From JACCZX01 sp038216465 (lineage in GTDB: Bacteria; Pseudomonadota; Gammaproteobacteria; Burkholderiales; Burkholderiaceae_F): 64,000 bases of DNA. This document shows, piece by piece, positions 52,238-59,482 of the stretch. The notes beneath the pieces were generated by a model, which saw only the letters and a program-made list of their open reading frames with translations, did not search any database and was not told the origin of the DNA. Both the position numbers and the translations under genes were made by a program. Each line of letters opens with the position of its first letter. Position 1 is the stretch's first letter. Where the stretch lies: contig JBBQQC010000014.1 in NCBI GenBank assembly GCA_038216465.1, forward strand, positions 25,885 to 89,884. The letters are read 5' to 3'.

Positions 52238-52690
52238 CTAGGCGGCAGTCTTGTGGCTGTCGCGCAAGGCCTTGATCTGATCGTGGTTACGGCGCGCACC
52301 TTCATACTGACGCTGCACAATCTGCTCCACATCCGCTGGCAGCCCCCCTTCCAGTGCTTTGCGGTAACGATTCAGCGCGATGTCCTCGCCGCGTTCGCAC
52401 TCGTTCAGCATGGCTTGATCATCGTCCAAGGCAACCGCACCGCGAACTGCAATCCAGCCGCGATGCGCCGCACCGGAAACCGTGCCGCTCGTATCAGGCT
52501 TGCCCCCAAGTCGAGTCACTTGCGTCTGCAATTCCGCCGCGGCAGCACGGCACTCGCCTGCGCGCTGTGTAAAGACACTTTTCACATCGCCCGACTTGGC
52601 CTTTTCGGCGCACGTGCGAAATCCATACTCTCCATCCTTGCAGTTTTCGATTAGGTCGTTCAGTGTGCTTATGACATCGTCTTGGTCCAT
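52238..52690 (-). CDS. PA2169-type four-helix-bundle protein (DUF2383)
   Basis: This 150-residue helical protein has the DUF2383/PA2169 pattern: STLNDLIENCKDGEYGF at the start, and acidic and His residues typical of ferritin-like bundles. Members are stress associated; metal binding is unproven. The start at 52690 sits 40 nt after a predicted sigma-54 start. Confidence 0.85.
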   Translation of the reverse strand: MDQDDVISTLNDLIENCKDGEYGFRTCAEKAKSGDVKSVFTQRAGECRAAAAELQTQVTRLGGKPDTSGTVSGAAHRGWIAVRGAVALDDDQAMLNECERGEDIALNRYRKALEGGLPADVEQIVQRQYEGARRNHDQIKALRDSHKTAA

Positions 52691-52740
52691 GCCGACTCCC
52701 TTGTGGTTGTGGTAAACGTCTAACGCGATGTAGATTCGTC

Positions 52741-52756
52741 GGCAGTTTTCGTGCCC
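52741..52756 (-). promoter_or_regulatory. Sigma-54 promoter of the DUF2383 gene
   Basis: The minus strand reads GGGCACGAAAACTGCC, with a perfect GGCACG -24 element and GC at the right distance. The predicted start is near 52730. Confidence 0.7.
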
Positions 52757-52769
52757 ATCGCGCGGCATT

Positions 52770-52785
52770 CGGCATTGCTTTTGCT
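52770..52785 (+). promoter_or_regulatory. Sigma-54 promoter of the glycosyltransferase operon
   Basis: The plus strand reads CGGCATTGCTTTTGCT. The predicted start is near 52796, only 20 nt before the GTG start and 13 bp from the divergent site at 52741. Confidence 0.68.
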
Positions 52786-52815
52786 TGGTTTATAGGGTCC
52801 GAAACAGGAGGGTGG

Positions 52816-53970
52816 GTGGTGGACACGTTGAGGCCCGTAGCGAGCGGACATCCACGTCTCGTAGACGTAACGATGTTCTGGAGCGCGCGCAGCGGCGGCG
52901 TCGCTCGTTACCTTCGCAGCAAGCGGGAGTGGTTGGCCACGCGTTCCCACTGGTCGCACACGATTCTGGTGCCCGGGCCATTCACCGGTGAGACCAGCAG
53001 CATCCCATCCATACCGTTGCCGTTCTCGGGCGGTTACCGTTTTCCACTACGTCGTTCGGGCATAGCGGAAGTGATCGTGCGACACGGGCCGGACTTGATC
53101 GAGGTGGGCGATCCCTACCGGTGTGCCTGGGCTGCGCTTGATGCTGGACAAAAGCTTGGTGTGCCGACGACAGCGTTCTATCACTCCAACGTACCAGCCC
53201 TGGTCGAGCAGTGGCTACCGCGCGCGGGTCGCGCAACGGTAAGGCGTTACTTGCGACACCTGTACCACAACTTCGACGCAGTGTTCGCGCCAAGTCGTTG
53301 GGCGGTGGATGCACTGCGCGACCTCGGACTCGACAACGTCGTGCTGCAGGCACACGGTGCCGATTGCAATCTGTTTCATCCGCGCCGCTACGATCAGGCG
53401 TGGCGGCGAGAACTCGGGTATGCACCGTCCGACATCGTGCTTCTGTACGCCGGGCGCTTCGCGCCGGAGAAAAACCTCGAACGGCTCGCCGCGGCGGTGG
53501 ACGCACTGGGCGCTCCATACCGCCTGGTTGCGATCGGTGCTGGCCCGCGTTCTCCACGCGGCTCGCGCTTGCGCGTTCTACCGTATGAACCGGACGCGAA
53601 CCACTTGGCTCGAGCGCTGGCAAGCGCCGACATTTTCGTGCACGCGGGCGATCAGGAGACGTTCGGCCTCGCTGCTCTGGAAGCGCTCGCTTGCGGCACA
53701 CCGGTAGTGGCGCGCGCAAGCGGCGGACTGATGGATCTGATCGATGATGTCGCAGCCGTCGGAGTATCTCGCAATGACACGGCTGCGTTTGCGGAAGCGA
53801 TCGCAGCAATGGCACCGGTTGCGGGACGTTTGCGCGCAGAAGCGCGTCGGCGTGCACTCGAGTTCGACGCCGATCGTGCGTTTTCGCAACTACTGAGCCG
53901 CTACACCGCGCTGTGCTTTGCGGCACGTTCGATCGAGGCACGACCGCATGAGCAGCGGTACGCAGCCTGA
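52816..53970 (+). CDS. GT4-family glycosyltransferase
   Basis: This 384-residue retaining glycosyltransferase has two Rossmann-like halves, with LLYAGRFAPEKN and the ETFGLAALEALACGTPVV donor-binding motif in the C-terminal half. The acceptor may be a lipid, as in mannosyl- or glucosyl-diglyceride enzymes. The GTG start has AGGAGGG upstream. It overlaps the next gene by 23 bp. Confidence 0.88.
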   Translation: MVDTLRPVASGHPRLVDVTMFWSARSGGVARYLRSKREWLATRSHWSHTILVPGPFTGETSSIPSIPLPFSGGYRFPLRRSGIAEVIVRHGPDLIEVGDPYRCAWAALDAGQKLGVPTTAFYHSNVPALVEQWLPRAGRATVRRYLRHLYHNFDAVFAPSRWAVDALRDLGLDNVVLQAHGADCNLFHPRRYDQAWRRELGYAPSDIVLLYAGRFAPEKNLERLAAAVDALGAPYRLVAIGAGPRSPRGSRLRVLPYEPDANHLARALASADIFVHAGDQETFGLAALEALACGTPVVARASGGLMDLIDDVAAVGVSRNDTAAFAEAIAAMAPVAGRLRAEARRRALEFDADRAFSQLLSRYTALCFAARSIEARPHEQRYAA

Positions 53971-54796
53971 GCCCCTGGACCCGCCAGTGGTGGCGCCATC
54001 GCGCCGCTGGCTTTGCGTGTCGTTGCACGACGTCGCTCCGGCAACGTGGCCCTACTGCGAGCGTGTGCTGGCTGCCGTACGCGAGGTCGCCGATATTCCG
54101 CTGACGTTGTTACTGGTGCCGGCATACCACGGCCAATGTTCGGCACAGCCCGAGTTTGAGCGCACGATTAGTGCGCAACTTGCAGCTGGACACGAGTCGG
54201 CGCTGCACGGCTATTTCCACATCGACCCACACGTACCGTCGGACGTCGTCGACTGGGTGCGTCGCCGCATCTACACCGCAGGTGAAGGAGAGTTTTGCGG
54301 ATTGTCCGCAGACGAGGCGCGCGAGCGCTTGACGCTCGGCGCGCGCTGGTTTGCCGCTAACGGATGGACGATGGCAGGATTTGTGGCGCCAGCGTGGCTG
54401 TTGGGTCAGGGTGCGTGGCGGGCGCTACGAGCCCGCGAAGGTTTGCAATACACCAGCACGTTGACGCAAATAATTGTTTTACCGGAAGAGCACGCTGTTC
54501 GCGCCCCGTGCCTGACGTACAGCGTGCGCAGCGCGTGGCGGCGTCCGACGTCGATCCTCTGGAACTCAGTGCTTTCGCGCGTGACACAACATGCGCCGCT
54601 GTTGCGACTCGGCCTGCATCCCTACGACGCAGAGTCGCGCTCGATCCGGAGATCCTGGCAAGGCTTGCTGGAACGCGCGCTGACCGACCGTACAGCGGTG
54701 ACCAAGGCCGAGTTTGTGCGCCAATGGCGCCTGCAGTCGGCAGCACCTGCGCAGCGCCCAACTGCGTTGCGATCATTTTCGCAATCGACGCCATGA
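53948..54796 (+). CDS. DUF2334/polysaccharide-deacetylase-like protein
   Basis: This 282-residue protein is of the carbohydrate esterase 4-like DUF2334 group, with the N-terminal metal motif SLHDVAP and further acidic and His residues (ALHGYFH, LHPYD). It has no signal peptide. It probably deacetylates a sugar or polyprenyl-linked precursor together with the preceding glycosyltransferase. I chose the ATG at 53948 inside the end of that gene. Confidence 0.82.
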   Translation: MSSGTQPEPLDPPVVAPSRRWLCVSLHDVAPATWPYCERVLAAVREVADIPLTLLLVPAYHGQCSAQPEFERTISAQLAAGHESALHGYFHIDPHVPSDVVDWVRRRIYTAGEGEFCGLSADEARERLTLGARWFAANGWTMAGFVAPAWLLGQGAWRALRAREGLQYTSTLTQIIVLPEEHAVRAPCLTYSVRSAWRRPTSILWNSVLSRVTQHAPLLRLGLHPYDAESRSIRRSWQGLLERALTDRTAVTKAEFVRQWRLQSAAPAQRPTALRSFSQSTP

Positions 54797-54840
54797 TCAC
54801 AGCCAGAGAAATCATCAACTAAGTTCATTAGGAGGATCCG

Positions 54841-55281
54841 ATGCGGACGTTGAAATCGATTCTGCTGGGCGCGATTTTTCTTATCACTTCTGCCGGCGGT
54901 GTCGCCGCGATCGTCGAGGGTCGGACGGCGAACGACCGCGCTTACGTAAGCGGCGGCATCGGGCTCGAAGAATCGGAGCGGCTGAAGCAAATCGCGGAAA
55001 AATTTTCATTGCAACTCGTCGTATCGTCCCGTCAAGGTGCTTACCTCGCCGACGTACGGGTCACGATTACCGGCGCCAACGGTCAGAAAATTTTCGACAT
55101 GCCGATTGACGCGCCTTGGTTACTGATCGATCTCGACCCTGGAACCTACAAAGTGTTGGTATCGCATGCGGGCATTACCCAAGAACGCACCGCTTCACTG
55201 GCCGCGGGGAAGCGTGAGCACATGGCCGTTCAGTTTGATGTGCCGGCGGATACTGCGAAGACGGCCGCGCCCGCCAAATAA
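54841..55281 (+). CDS. Exported carboxypeptidase-regulatory-like domain protein
   Basis: This 146-residue protein has a signal peptide (about residues 1-23) and a beta-sandwich domain with a LDPGTYKVLV motif, as in CarboxypepD-regulatory-like domains. Function is unknown, probably periplasmic. A perfect AGGAGG lies before the ATG. It is the third gene of the glycosyltransferase operon. Confidence 0.75.
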   Translation: MRTLKSILLGAIFLITSAGGVAAIVEGRTANDRAYVSGGIGLEESERLKQIAEKFSLQLVVSSRQGAYLADVRVTITGANGQKIFDMPIDAPWLLIDLDPGTYKVLVSHAGITQERTASLAAGKREHMAVQFDVPADTAKTAAPAK

Positions 55282-55297
55282 GAAATTTAGGACCCCC

Positions 55298-55313
55298 TGG
55301 CACATCGCTTGCT
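55298..55313 (+). promoter_or_regulatory. Near-perfect sigma-54 promoter with no gene behind it
   Basis: The plus strand reads TGGCACATCGCTTGCT, with both elements at consensus. The predicted start is near 55324. The next feature is an intrinsic terminator 80-110 bp on, so the transcript would be a small RNA. Confidence 0.8.
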
Positions 55314-55323
55314 GCATGTAGTC

Positions 55324-55436
55324 GGCCAACCAATTCGTCTCAGACAGTTGGTTGTTCGGCCCGCGTCCTTCCCCTCCCCTTCCCCGAGACGCCGGGTCTG
55401 CTTCAAAGCCCCGCGTGCGCGCGGGGCTTTTTTTTG
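55324..55436 (+). ncRNA. Putative sigma-54-dependent small RNA
   Basis: A transcript of about 113 nt is predicted. It has a 5' hairpin (CAACCAA with TTGGTTG, 55327-55354), then an unpaired C/T-rich stretch (about 55367-55386) with repeated CCCCT and TTCCCC, and a strong terminator hairpin. No open frame with a ribosome site is present. The C/T-rich stretch is complementary to Shine-Dalgarno sequences, which suggests translational repression of several mRNAs. The RNA is inferred only. Confidence 0.6.
55405..55436 (+). terminator. Strong intrinsic terminator
   Basis: AAAGCCCCGCG and CGCGGGGCTTT form an 11-bp stem with a 4-base loop, followed by eight Ts. It separates the small-RNA unit from the gene at 55491. 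Confidence 0.92.
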
Positions 55437-55490
55437 TAGAGGACCAAACAGCCGATAGCGCTAAATTGCGATAATTCAGTCGGAGGAAAC

Positions 55491-56087
55491 ATGGCCACGA
55501 TCATTGCAGCACGAGTCGAAACACAGCAACGCGCGGACGACTTGATGGCGCAGTTGCAGTCGCGTGGAGTCGTTGCGTCTGACATGCAGGCGTTCTTCGT
55601 CAATCCGCCCGGGCAGCACGGTACGTACCCCATTGGCGGCGATATGGACGCGGATACCGGCACCCAAGGCTCTAGCTTGGGTCAGGCGTCGGGTGTCGCG
55701 GCGGGCGCAGCCGCGGGACTGGCGGCCGGAGCGGTTGCCGGTGCCGTCATTCCTCCGCTGGCGCCGATTATCGCGGTGGCGATGGCCGGCGTCGGCGCGC
55801 ACGTCGGTGGAATGGCGGGAGCGCTCGCCTCGACGCGTGCGTCAGGCCAGGAAAAAGGCGAGCCGGAAGCCAGGACGCCCGATGCCGGCGCGGTTGATAT
55901 GCGGCGGGGCGGAATGACGATCGCTGTGCGAGTAGATCCCACCAGCGAGAAAACGGTGATTGACCTTCTAACGTCCGCAGCGGTTGAGGATTTGGAACGC
56001 GCGCAAGGCGACTGGCACGACGGGGAATGGGCGGATTTCGATCCGCTTTCCCCGCCACGCAAAATCGGCGCGGGCAAACATCAATAG
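55491..56087 (+). CDS. Glycine-zipper-type hypothetical protein
   Basis: This 198-residue protein has a short N-terminal domain (ATIIAARVETQQRAD), a central glycine/alanine-rich hydrophobic stretch (about residues 65-115) of the glycine-zipper kind, and a C-terminal domain with IAVRVDPTSEKTVIDLL. The two ends may be repeats of one fold. Function is unknown. The ATG has GGAGG upstream; I find no sigma-54 site for it. Confidence 0.75.
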   Translation: MATIIAARVETQQRADDLMAQLQSRGVVASDMQAFFVNPPGQHGTYPIGGDMDADTGTQGSSLGQASGVAAGAAAGLAAGAVAGAVIPPLAPIIAVAMAGVGAHVGGMAGALASTRASGQEKGEPEARTPDAGAVDMRRGGMTIAVRVDPTSEKTVIDLLTSAAVEDLERAQGDWHDGEWADFDPLSPPRKIGAGKHQ

Positions 56088-56641
56088 AGAAGCGCGACGC
56101 CGAGCCCCACGGCGGCGCCTATGACCGCCGCAGCAGCGACGTCGCTCGGGTAGTGCATACCAAGCGCGATTCGGGACAGTGCGATCAGAAACACCAGCGG
56201 CATCAACGCGGCTCCCGCCAATGGAAAATGCCAGCCGAAGACGACGGCGAACGCGACGGCATGCAAGGTATGGCCGGACGGAAAACTGAACTTGTCGAGC
56301 GCCCTTACGCACGCACGAATATCAGGACACGCGACGAATGGGCGCGGGCGGCCAATCGAATGTTTCAGCCAGTAATACAAGGGGAGATTCAGTAACGCGG
56401 CAAGCAGCATTTGCGCTGCGACGTCTCGACCATTGGTGCCGCCTAACAGCCCCAGCCCAGCGATCAGCACATACCAAAATAATCCGTCACCCAGTCTGCT
56501 GACAACAGCCAGCGCTTTGACGGGCGTGCGATAGCGCGCCACTCGGTGCAGCCATTGCGCCCAATGCAGGTCGCGCTCGAGCCACACGGCGCGCCGCGTG
56601 TTACGCAGCGCACGATCCAGCAATAGGTGCTTCGACTGCAT
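56081..56641 (-). CDS. PAP2-family membrane phosphatase
   Basis: This 186-residue protein has about five membrane segments and the three acid-phosphatase motifs KHSIGRPRP, PSGHT and SRIALGMHYPSD. Such enzymes remove phosphate from phosphatidic acid or polyprenyl diphosphate. It overlaps the upstream glycosyltransferase gene by 41 bp, which points to coupled expression and a joint lipid-linked role. Confidence 0.92.
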   Translation of the reverse strand: MQSKHLLLDRALRNTRRAVWLERDLHWAQWLHRVARYRTPVKALAVVSRLGDGLFWYVLIAGLGLLGGTNGRDVAAQMLLAALLNLPLYYWLKHSIGRPRPFVACPDIRACVRALDKFSFPSGHTLHAVAFAVVFGWHFPLAGAALMPLVFLIALSRIALGMHYPSDVAAAAVIGAAVGLGVALLY

Positions 56642-57755
56642 ACGCTGCGTCCGACAGACAGGACTCGAACCGACTGATAACGACGTCCCAATTCGCCGCG
56701 ACCGCTGCCCGGCGTGCGTTCGATCTCATCATTCCGAGCGAGCGAAACTGCTGCGCGAGAGCACACGTAGCTGCGATGAACCCTTGCTCGTCGCCCGGGG
56801 CCACCAGGACGCCGTTGGTGCAATCGTCGATATGCACCGCCGCCGCTCCCGAGCGAAATGCTGCGACCAGCAAACCCGATGCGAGCGCTTCCATCGTCAC
56901 ATTGCCAAACGTCTCGGTCAGGCTGGGAAACAGGAAGATATCGGACGATGCGTAATACTGTGCAAGCAGTGCACCGCGCTGCGGACCGGCAAAAATCGCG
57001 TCCGAGTGCAAGCCTGCAAGTTTCTTGCGCAACGGACCGTCGCCCACGACCACGAAGCGCGCGCCGGGCGAACGTGAGCGCACGGCTTCAAATGCGCGAA
57101 AGGCCAACGGCACGTTCTTTTCCGCCGCCAATCGTCCGACGTACAACAGCACCGGGGTGTCTGCATCCGCGCCCCAAGTGGCACGCAATTTTTGGCTTGC
57201 GTAGTCGGGTGAGAAGCTTTCTGCATCGACCCCGCGCCCGACCACCTCGGTCCGCTCGAAACCCTGCTGCGTCAGCGCCTTGCTCACGGCGGAGGTTGGC
57301 ACGAAAGTGCGATCGGTCGCGTTATGAAAATGCTTCAGGTACCCGCCGACGATCCCGCGCAGCAAGCCGAATCCGTAGTGTTCGCTGTACTGATCAAAAT
57401 TCGTTCGAAAATCGGAGGTGACTGGAATGCCGCTCGCCCGGGCCGCGCGTACCGCGGCCCAACCCAACGGCCCCTCGGTCGCGACATGGACGAGTTGTGG
57501 ACGCGATTTGCTCCAACGCTTCTTCAACTGCCCCGCCATCGGCAGACCAACACGTAGATCGCTATACATCGGCAGCGCGATGCCGGGCGAGCGCCATTCG
57601 CTAAGGGTGTCGCACTTCGACTCGTGTTTTTGGCGCGGCCGTACCAAATCGATGGCATGACCACGTGCCCGCAGGCCTCGCACGAAGCGGTCGGCGGTGA
57701 ACGCTACGCCATTGATCTCCGGCGGGTACGTTTCGGTGACATAGGCGAGTCGCAC
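56601..57755 (-). CDS. GT4-family glycosyltransferase (lipid mannosyl/glucosyl type)
   Basis: This 384-residue enzyme starts YVTETYPPEINGVA, typical of the MgtA/SqdX/PimB-like group that glycosylates diacylglycerol or inositol lipids. The donor site includes LLYVGRLAAEKN and SLTETFGNVTMEALASG. It lies downstream of a small 56-codon gene and upstream of a PAP2 phosphatase, which could supply diacylglycerol. Confidence 0.9.
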   Translation of the reverse strand: MRLAYVTETYPPEINGVAFTADRFVRGLRARGHAIDLVRPRQKHESKCDTLSEWRSPGIALPMYSDLRVGLPMAGQLKKRWSKSRPQLVHVATEGPLGWAAVRAARASGIPVTSDFRTNFDQYSEHYGFGLLRGIVGGYLKHFHNATDRTFVPTSAVSKALTQQGFERTEVVGRGVDAESFSPDYASQKLRATWGADADTPVLLYVGRLAAEKNVPLAFRAFEAVRSRSPGARFVVVGDGPLRKKLAGLHSDAIFAGPQRGALLAQYYASSDIFLFPSLTETFGNVTMEALASGLLVAAFRSGAAAVHIDDCTNGVLVAPGDEQGFIAATCALAQQFRSLGMMRSNARRAAVAANWDVVISRFESCLSDAAYAVEAPIAGSCAA

Positions 57756-57849
57756 GTATTTTTGGCCTTAAACAACATCGATGACGAACAGTCAGCAGCT
57801 GGCAGAGAGTCGCCGGATCGCGTCCTAACCGCCATTCGACCACTGAAAG

Positions 57850-58020
57850 TCAGTTCGGCCGGTCGTTCAAACTGCGCCGTACCAGAACGCGCAGACGACG
57901 CGTGATCGGATCGGTGCGACGCTGGACCGGGACGGGGTCGGGATGATCGGCGGGTTCGCGACTCACCTTATCCGTCAACGGTACAAGCGAAAAAGGTATG
58001 CCATGAGGAAGTTGATCCAT
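57850..58020 (-). CDS. Small 56-residue protein, sigma-54 controlled
   Basis: This short frame begins MDQLPHGIPFSLVP and ends with a basic segment (RRLRVLVRRSLNDRPN). GGGAG lies five bases before the ATG, and a strong sigma-54 site gives a 34-nt leader. I do not recognise the product. It is the first gene of a unit with the glycosyltransferase (94 bp on) and the PAP2 phosphatase. Confidence 0.65.
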   Translation of the reverse strand: MDQLPHGIPFSLVPLTDKVSREPADHPDPVPVQRRTDPITRRLRVLVRRSLNDRPN

Positions 58021-58064
58021 CGCGTCTCCCGTCCACCGTTGAAGTTGTTAGCCGCCGAACATCA

Positions 58065-58080
58065 AGCAACGGTCATGCCT
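58065..58080 (-). promoter_or_regulatory. Sigma-54 promoter of the small protein-GT4-PAP2 unit
   Basis: The minus strand reads AGGCATGACCGTTGCT with correct spacing. The predicted start is near 58054. Confidence 0.72.
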
Positions 58081-58169
58081 GCACAAATCGATGCTCGGCG
58101 CGTTAAAACCAATTCTACGCGGTGCCCGCGTCAGGCGTATGACGCGCGCACACGAATCGGTAAGCGCGA

Positions 58170-59420
58170 TCAGGCCCGGCGTAGCAAGCCTCTTCTTCCA
58201 CCCGCCCGCGCAGCAGGCGGCGCACCCACGGTGGTCGAGACGTCCGACACCCGCCGGCGCCGGCGCCGCATTCCGATCCCAAGCAATACCCGCATCGTCG
58301 GAAGCTCCGGCCGCCCGCGGTCTAGGTAGACACACCACAGACGCAGATTCTTCGAACGCCGCGCCGCACTTCGAATAATGACCAGGATCGGAACCGCCAG
58401 GAACGCTCCCGCCACCCCCCACATCCAGGCGCAGACCATCACCGCCAGAAAGACGAACAGTGGACTCATTTCGAGGCGGCGACCGACAATCCATGGCGCG
58501 ATGAAGTTGCTTTCGATGACATTGATCAAAGCGTAAGCGACCGCGGGAGCGACGATCTCGCCAAACGTCGTGTAAGTGATCGTGCCCGCAAACAACAGCA
58601 GAGCGACGAAGACCAACGGACCCAGATACGGAATGAAGCCAAGCACCGCGATCACCACACCCCACAGGATAGGACTCGGGAAGCCGATCGCGAATAGCGC
58701 CAAGGCCGTCGCCGTTCCCACGCCGGCGTTGATCATCGCCTGCGTGCCCAGGTAGCGGGCTATGTCGCGCTGCGCCGCGCGAAACCCGCCGAGGACGGCA
58801 ACGCGAACGCGTCGCTTTGGCACGGCCTCAACCGTGCGAGCCATCAACCATCGTTCAGAAGCGAGAAAGAAAAACAACAAGATGATCGTGGCGATTATCG
58901 ACACCGTCATCCACGTAGCCTGCTTGATCAAAGATCCAGTGAGCGCGATCCCTTCGATCGCGATCTTGTCCTTGAAAGGATCGGGAGGCGCAGCCGGCGC
59001 CGGGACTATTTCCGCCGCCGGCCGGCCCCTCGCAGTGATCGTGGGCCTGAGCGCCGACTCTGGCGGCGCCAGAAACGGAATCGACCGGCGCAATCGCTCG
59101 TAGGAATCGATCAGTTGCTGCACCGACGTCGGAGCGCGCGCCAGCCACTCGCTGGCAGGCGCAAGCAGACGGCTACCCAGCAGCCCGAGTGTGAAGAGCA
59201 GACCAAAGACCACAACAGCGGCGCCGAGTGCATCGTTCAGTCCGCGGTTGCGAAGCCCCCGCACCAGCGGCGCGAGCAGAAACGTCAAAATTATCGCGAT
59301 TGCGACTGGCAACACAACTTGGCGCGCGCTTTGCAGCAGGAAGACCAGCGCAACAAACGCGATGACCTTTACCGCGAAAGGCGCGCGCGGTCGATCAATT
59401 GCCGCAGAGGAACCTGCCAT
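58170..59420 (-). CDS. AI-2E family (PerM-type) membrane transporter
   Basis: This 416-residue protein has about eight membrane segments in the layout of the AI-2E/UPF0118 family, with the conserved GFIPYLGPLV segment. Members export small molecules or ions; substrates are mostly unknown. The C-terminal 50 residues are unusually basic (RRRRRR). I chose the ATG at 59420. It lies 62 bp after the regulator gene, in one operon. Confidence 0.85.
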   Translation of the reverse strand: MAGSSAAIDRPRAPFAVKVIAFVALVFLLQSARQVVLPVAIAIILTFLLAPLVRGLRNRGLNDALGAAVVVFGLLFTLGLLGSRLLAPASEWLARAPTSVQQLIDSYERLRRSIPFLAPPESALRPTITARGRPAAEIVPAPAAPPDPFKDKIAIEGIALTGSLIKQATWMTVSIIATIILLFFFLASERWLMARTVEAVPKRRVRVAVLGGFRAAQRDIARYLGTQAMINAGVGTATALALFAIGFPSPILWGVVIAVLGFIPYLGPLVFVALLLFAGTITYTTFGEIVAPAVAYALINVIESNFIAPWIVGRRLEMSPLFVFLAVMVCAWMWGVAGAFLAVPILVIIRSAARRSKNLRLWCVYLDRGRPELPTMRVLLGIGMRRRRRRVSDVSTTVGAPPAARAGGRRGLLRRA

Positions 59421-59482
59421 TGTCCGAGAAATAACCGATGCTTGAGTAAGGCAGCAATGGTAAGCGCCGGGCGAGTGCGATC

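Noticed and set aside
52982..54028. 348-codon open frame opposite the GT4 gene
   Set aside because: Composition is Arg/His/Pro-rich as in a shadow, while the plus-strand glycosyltransferase has clear motifs.
57943..58329. 128-codon plus-strand frame before the AI-2E gene
   Set aside because: Half of it is antisense to the transporter C-terminus and the rest overlaps the better supported 56-residue gene.
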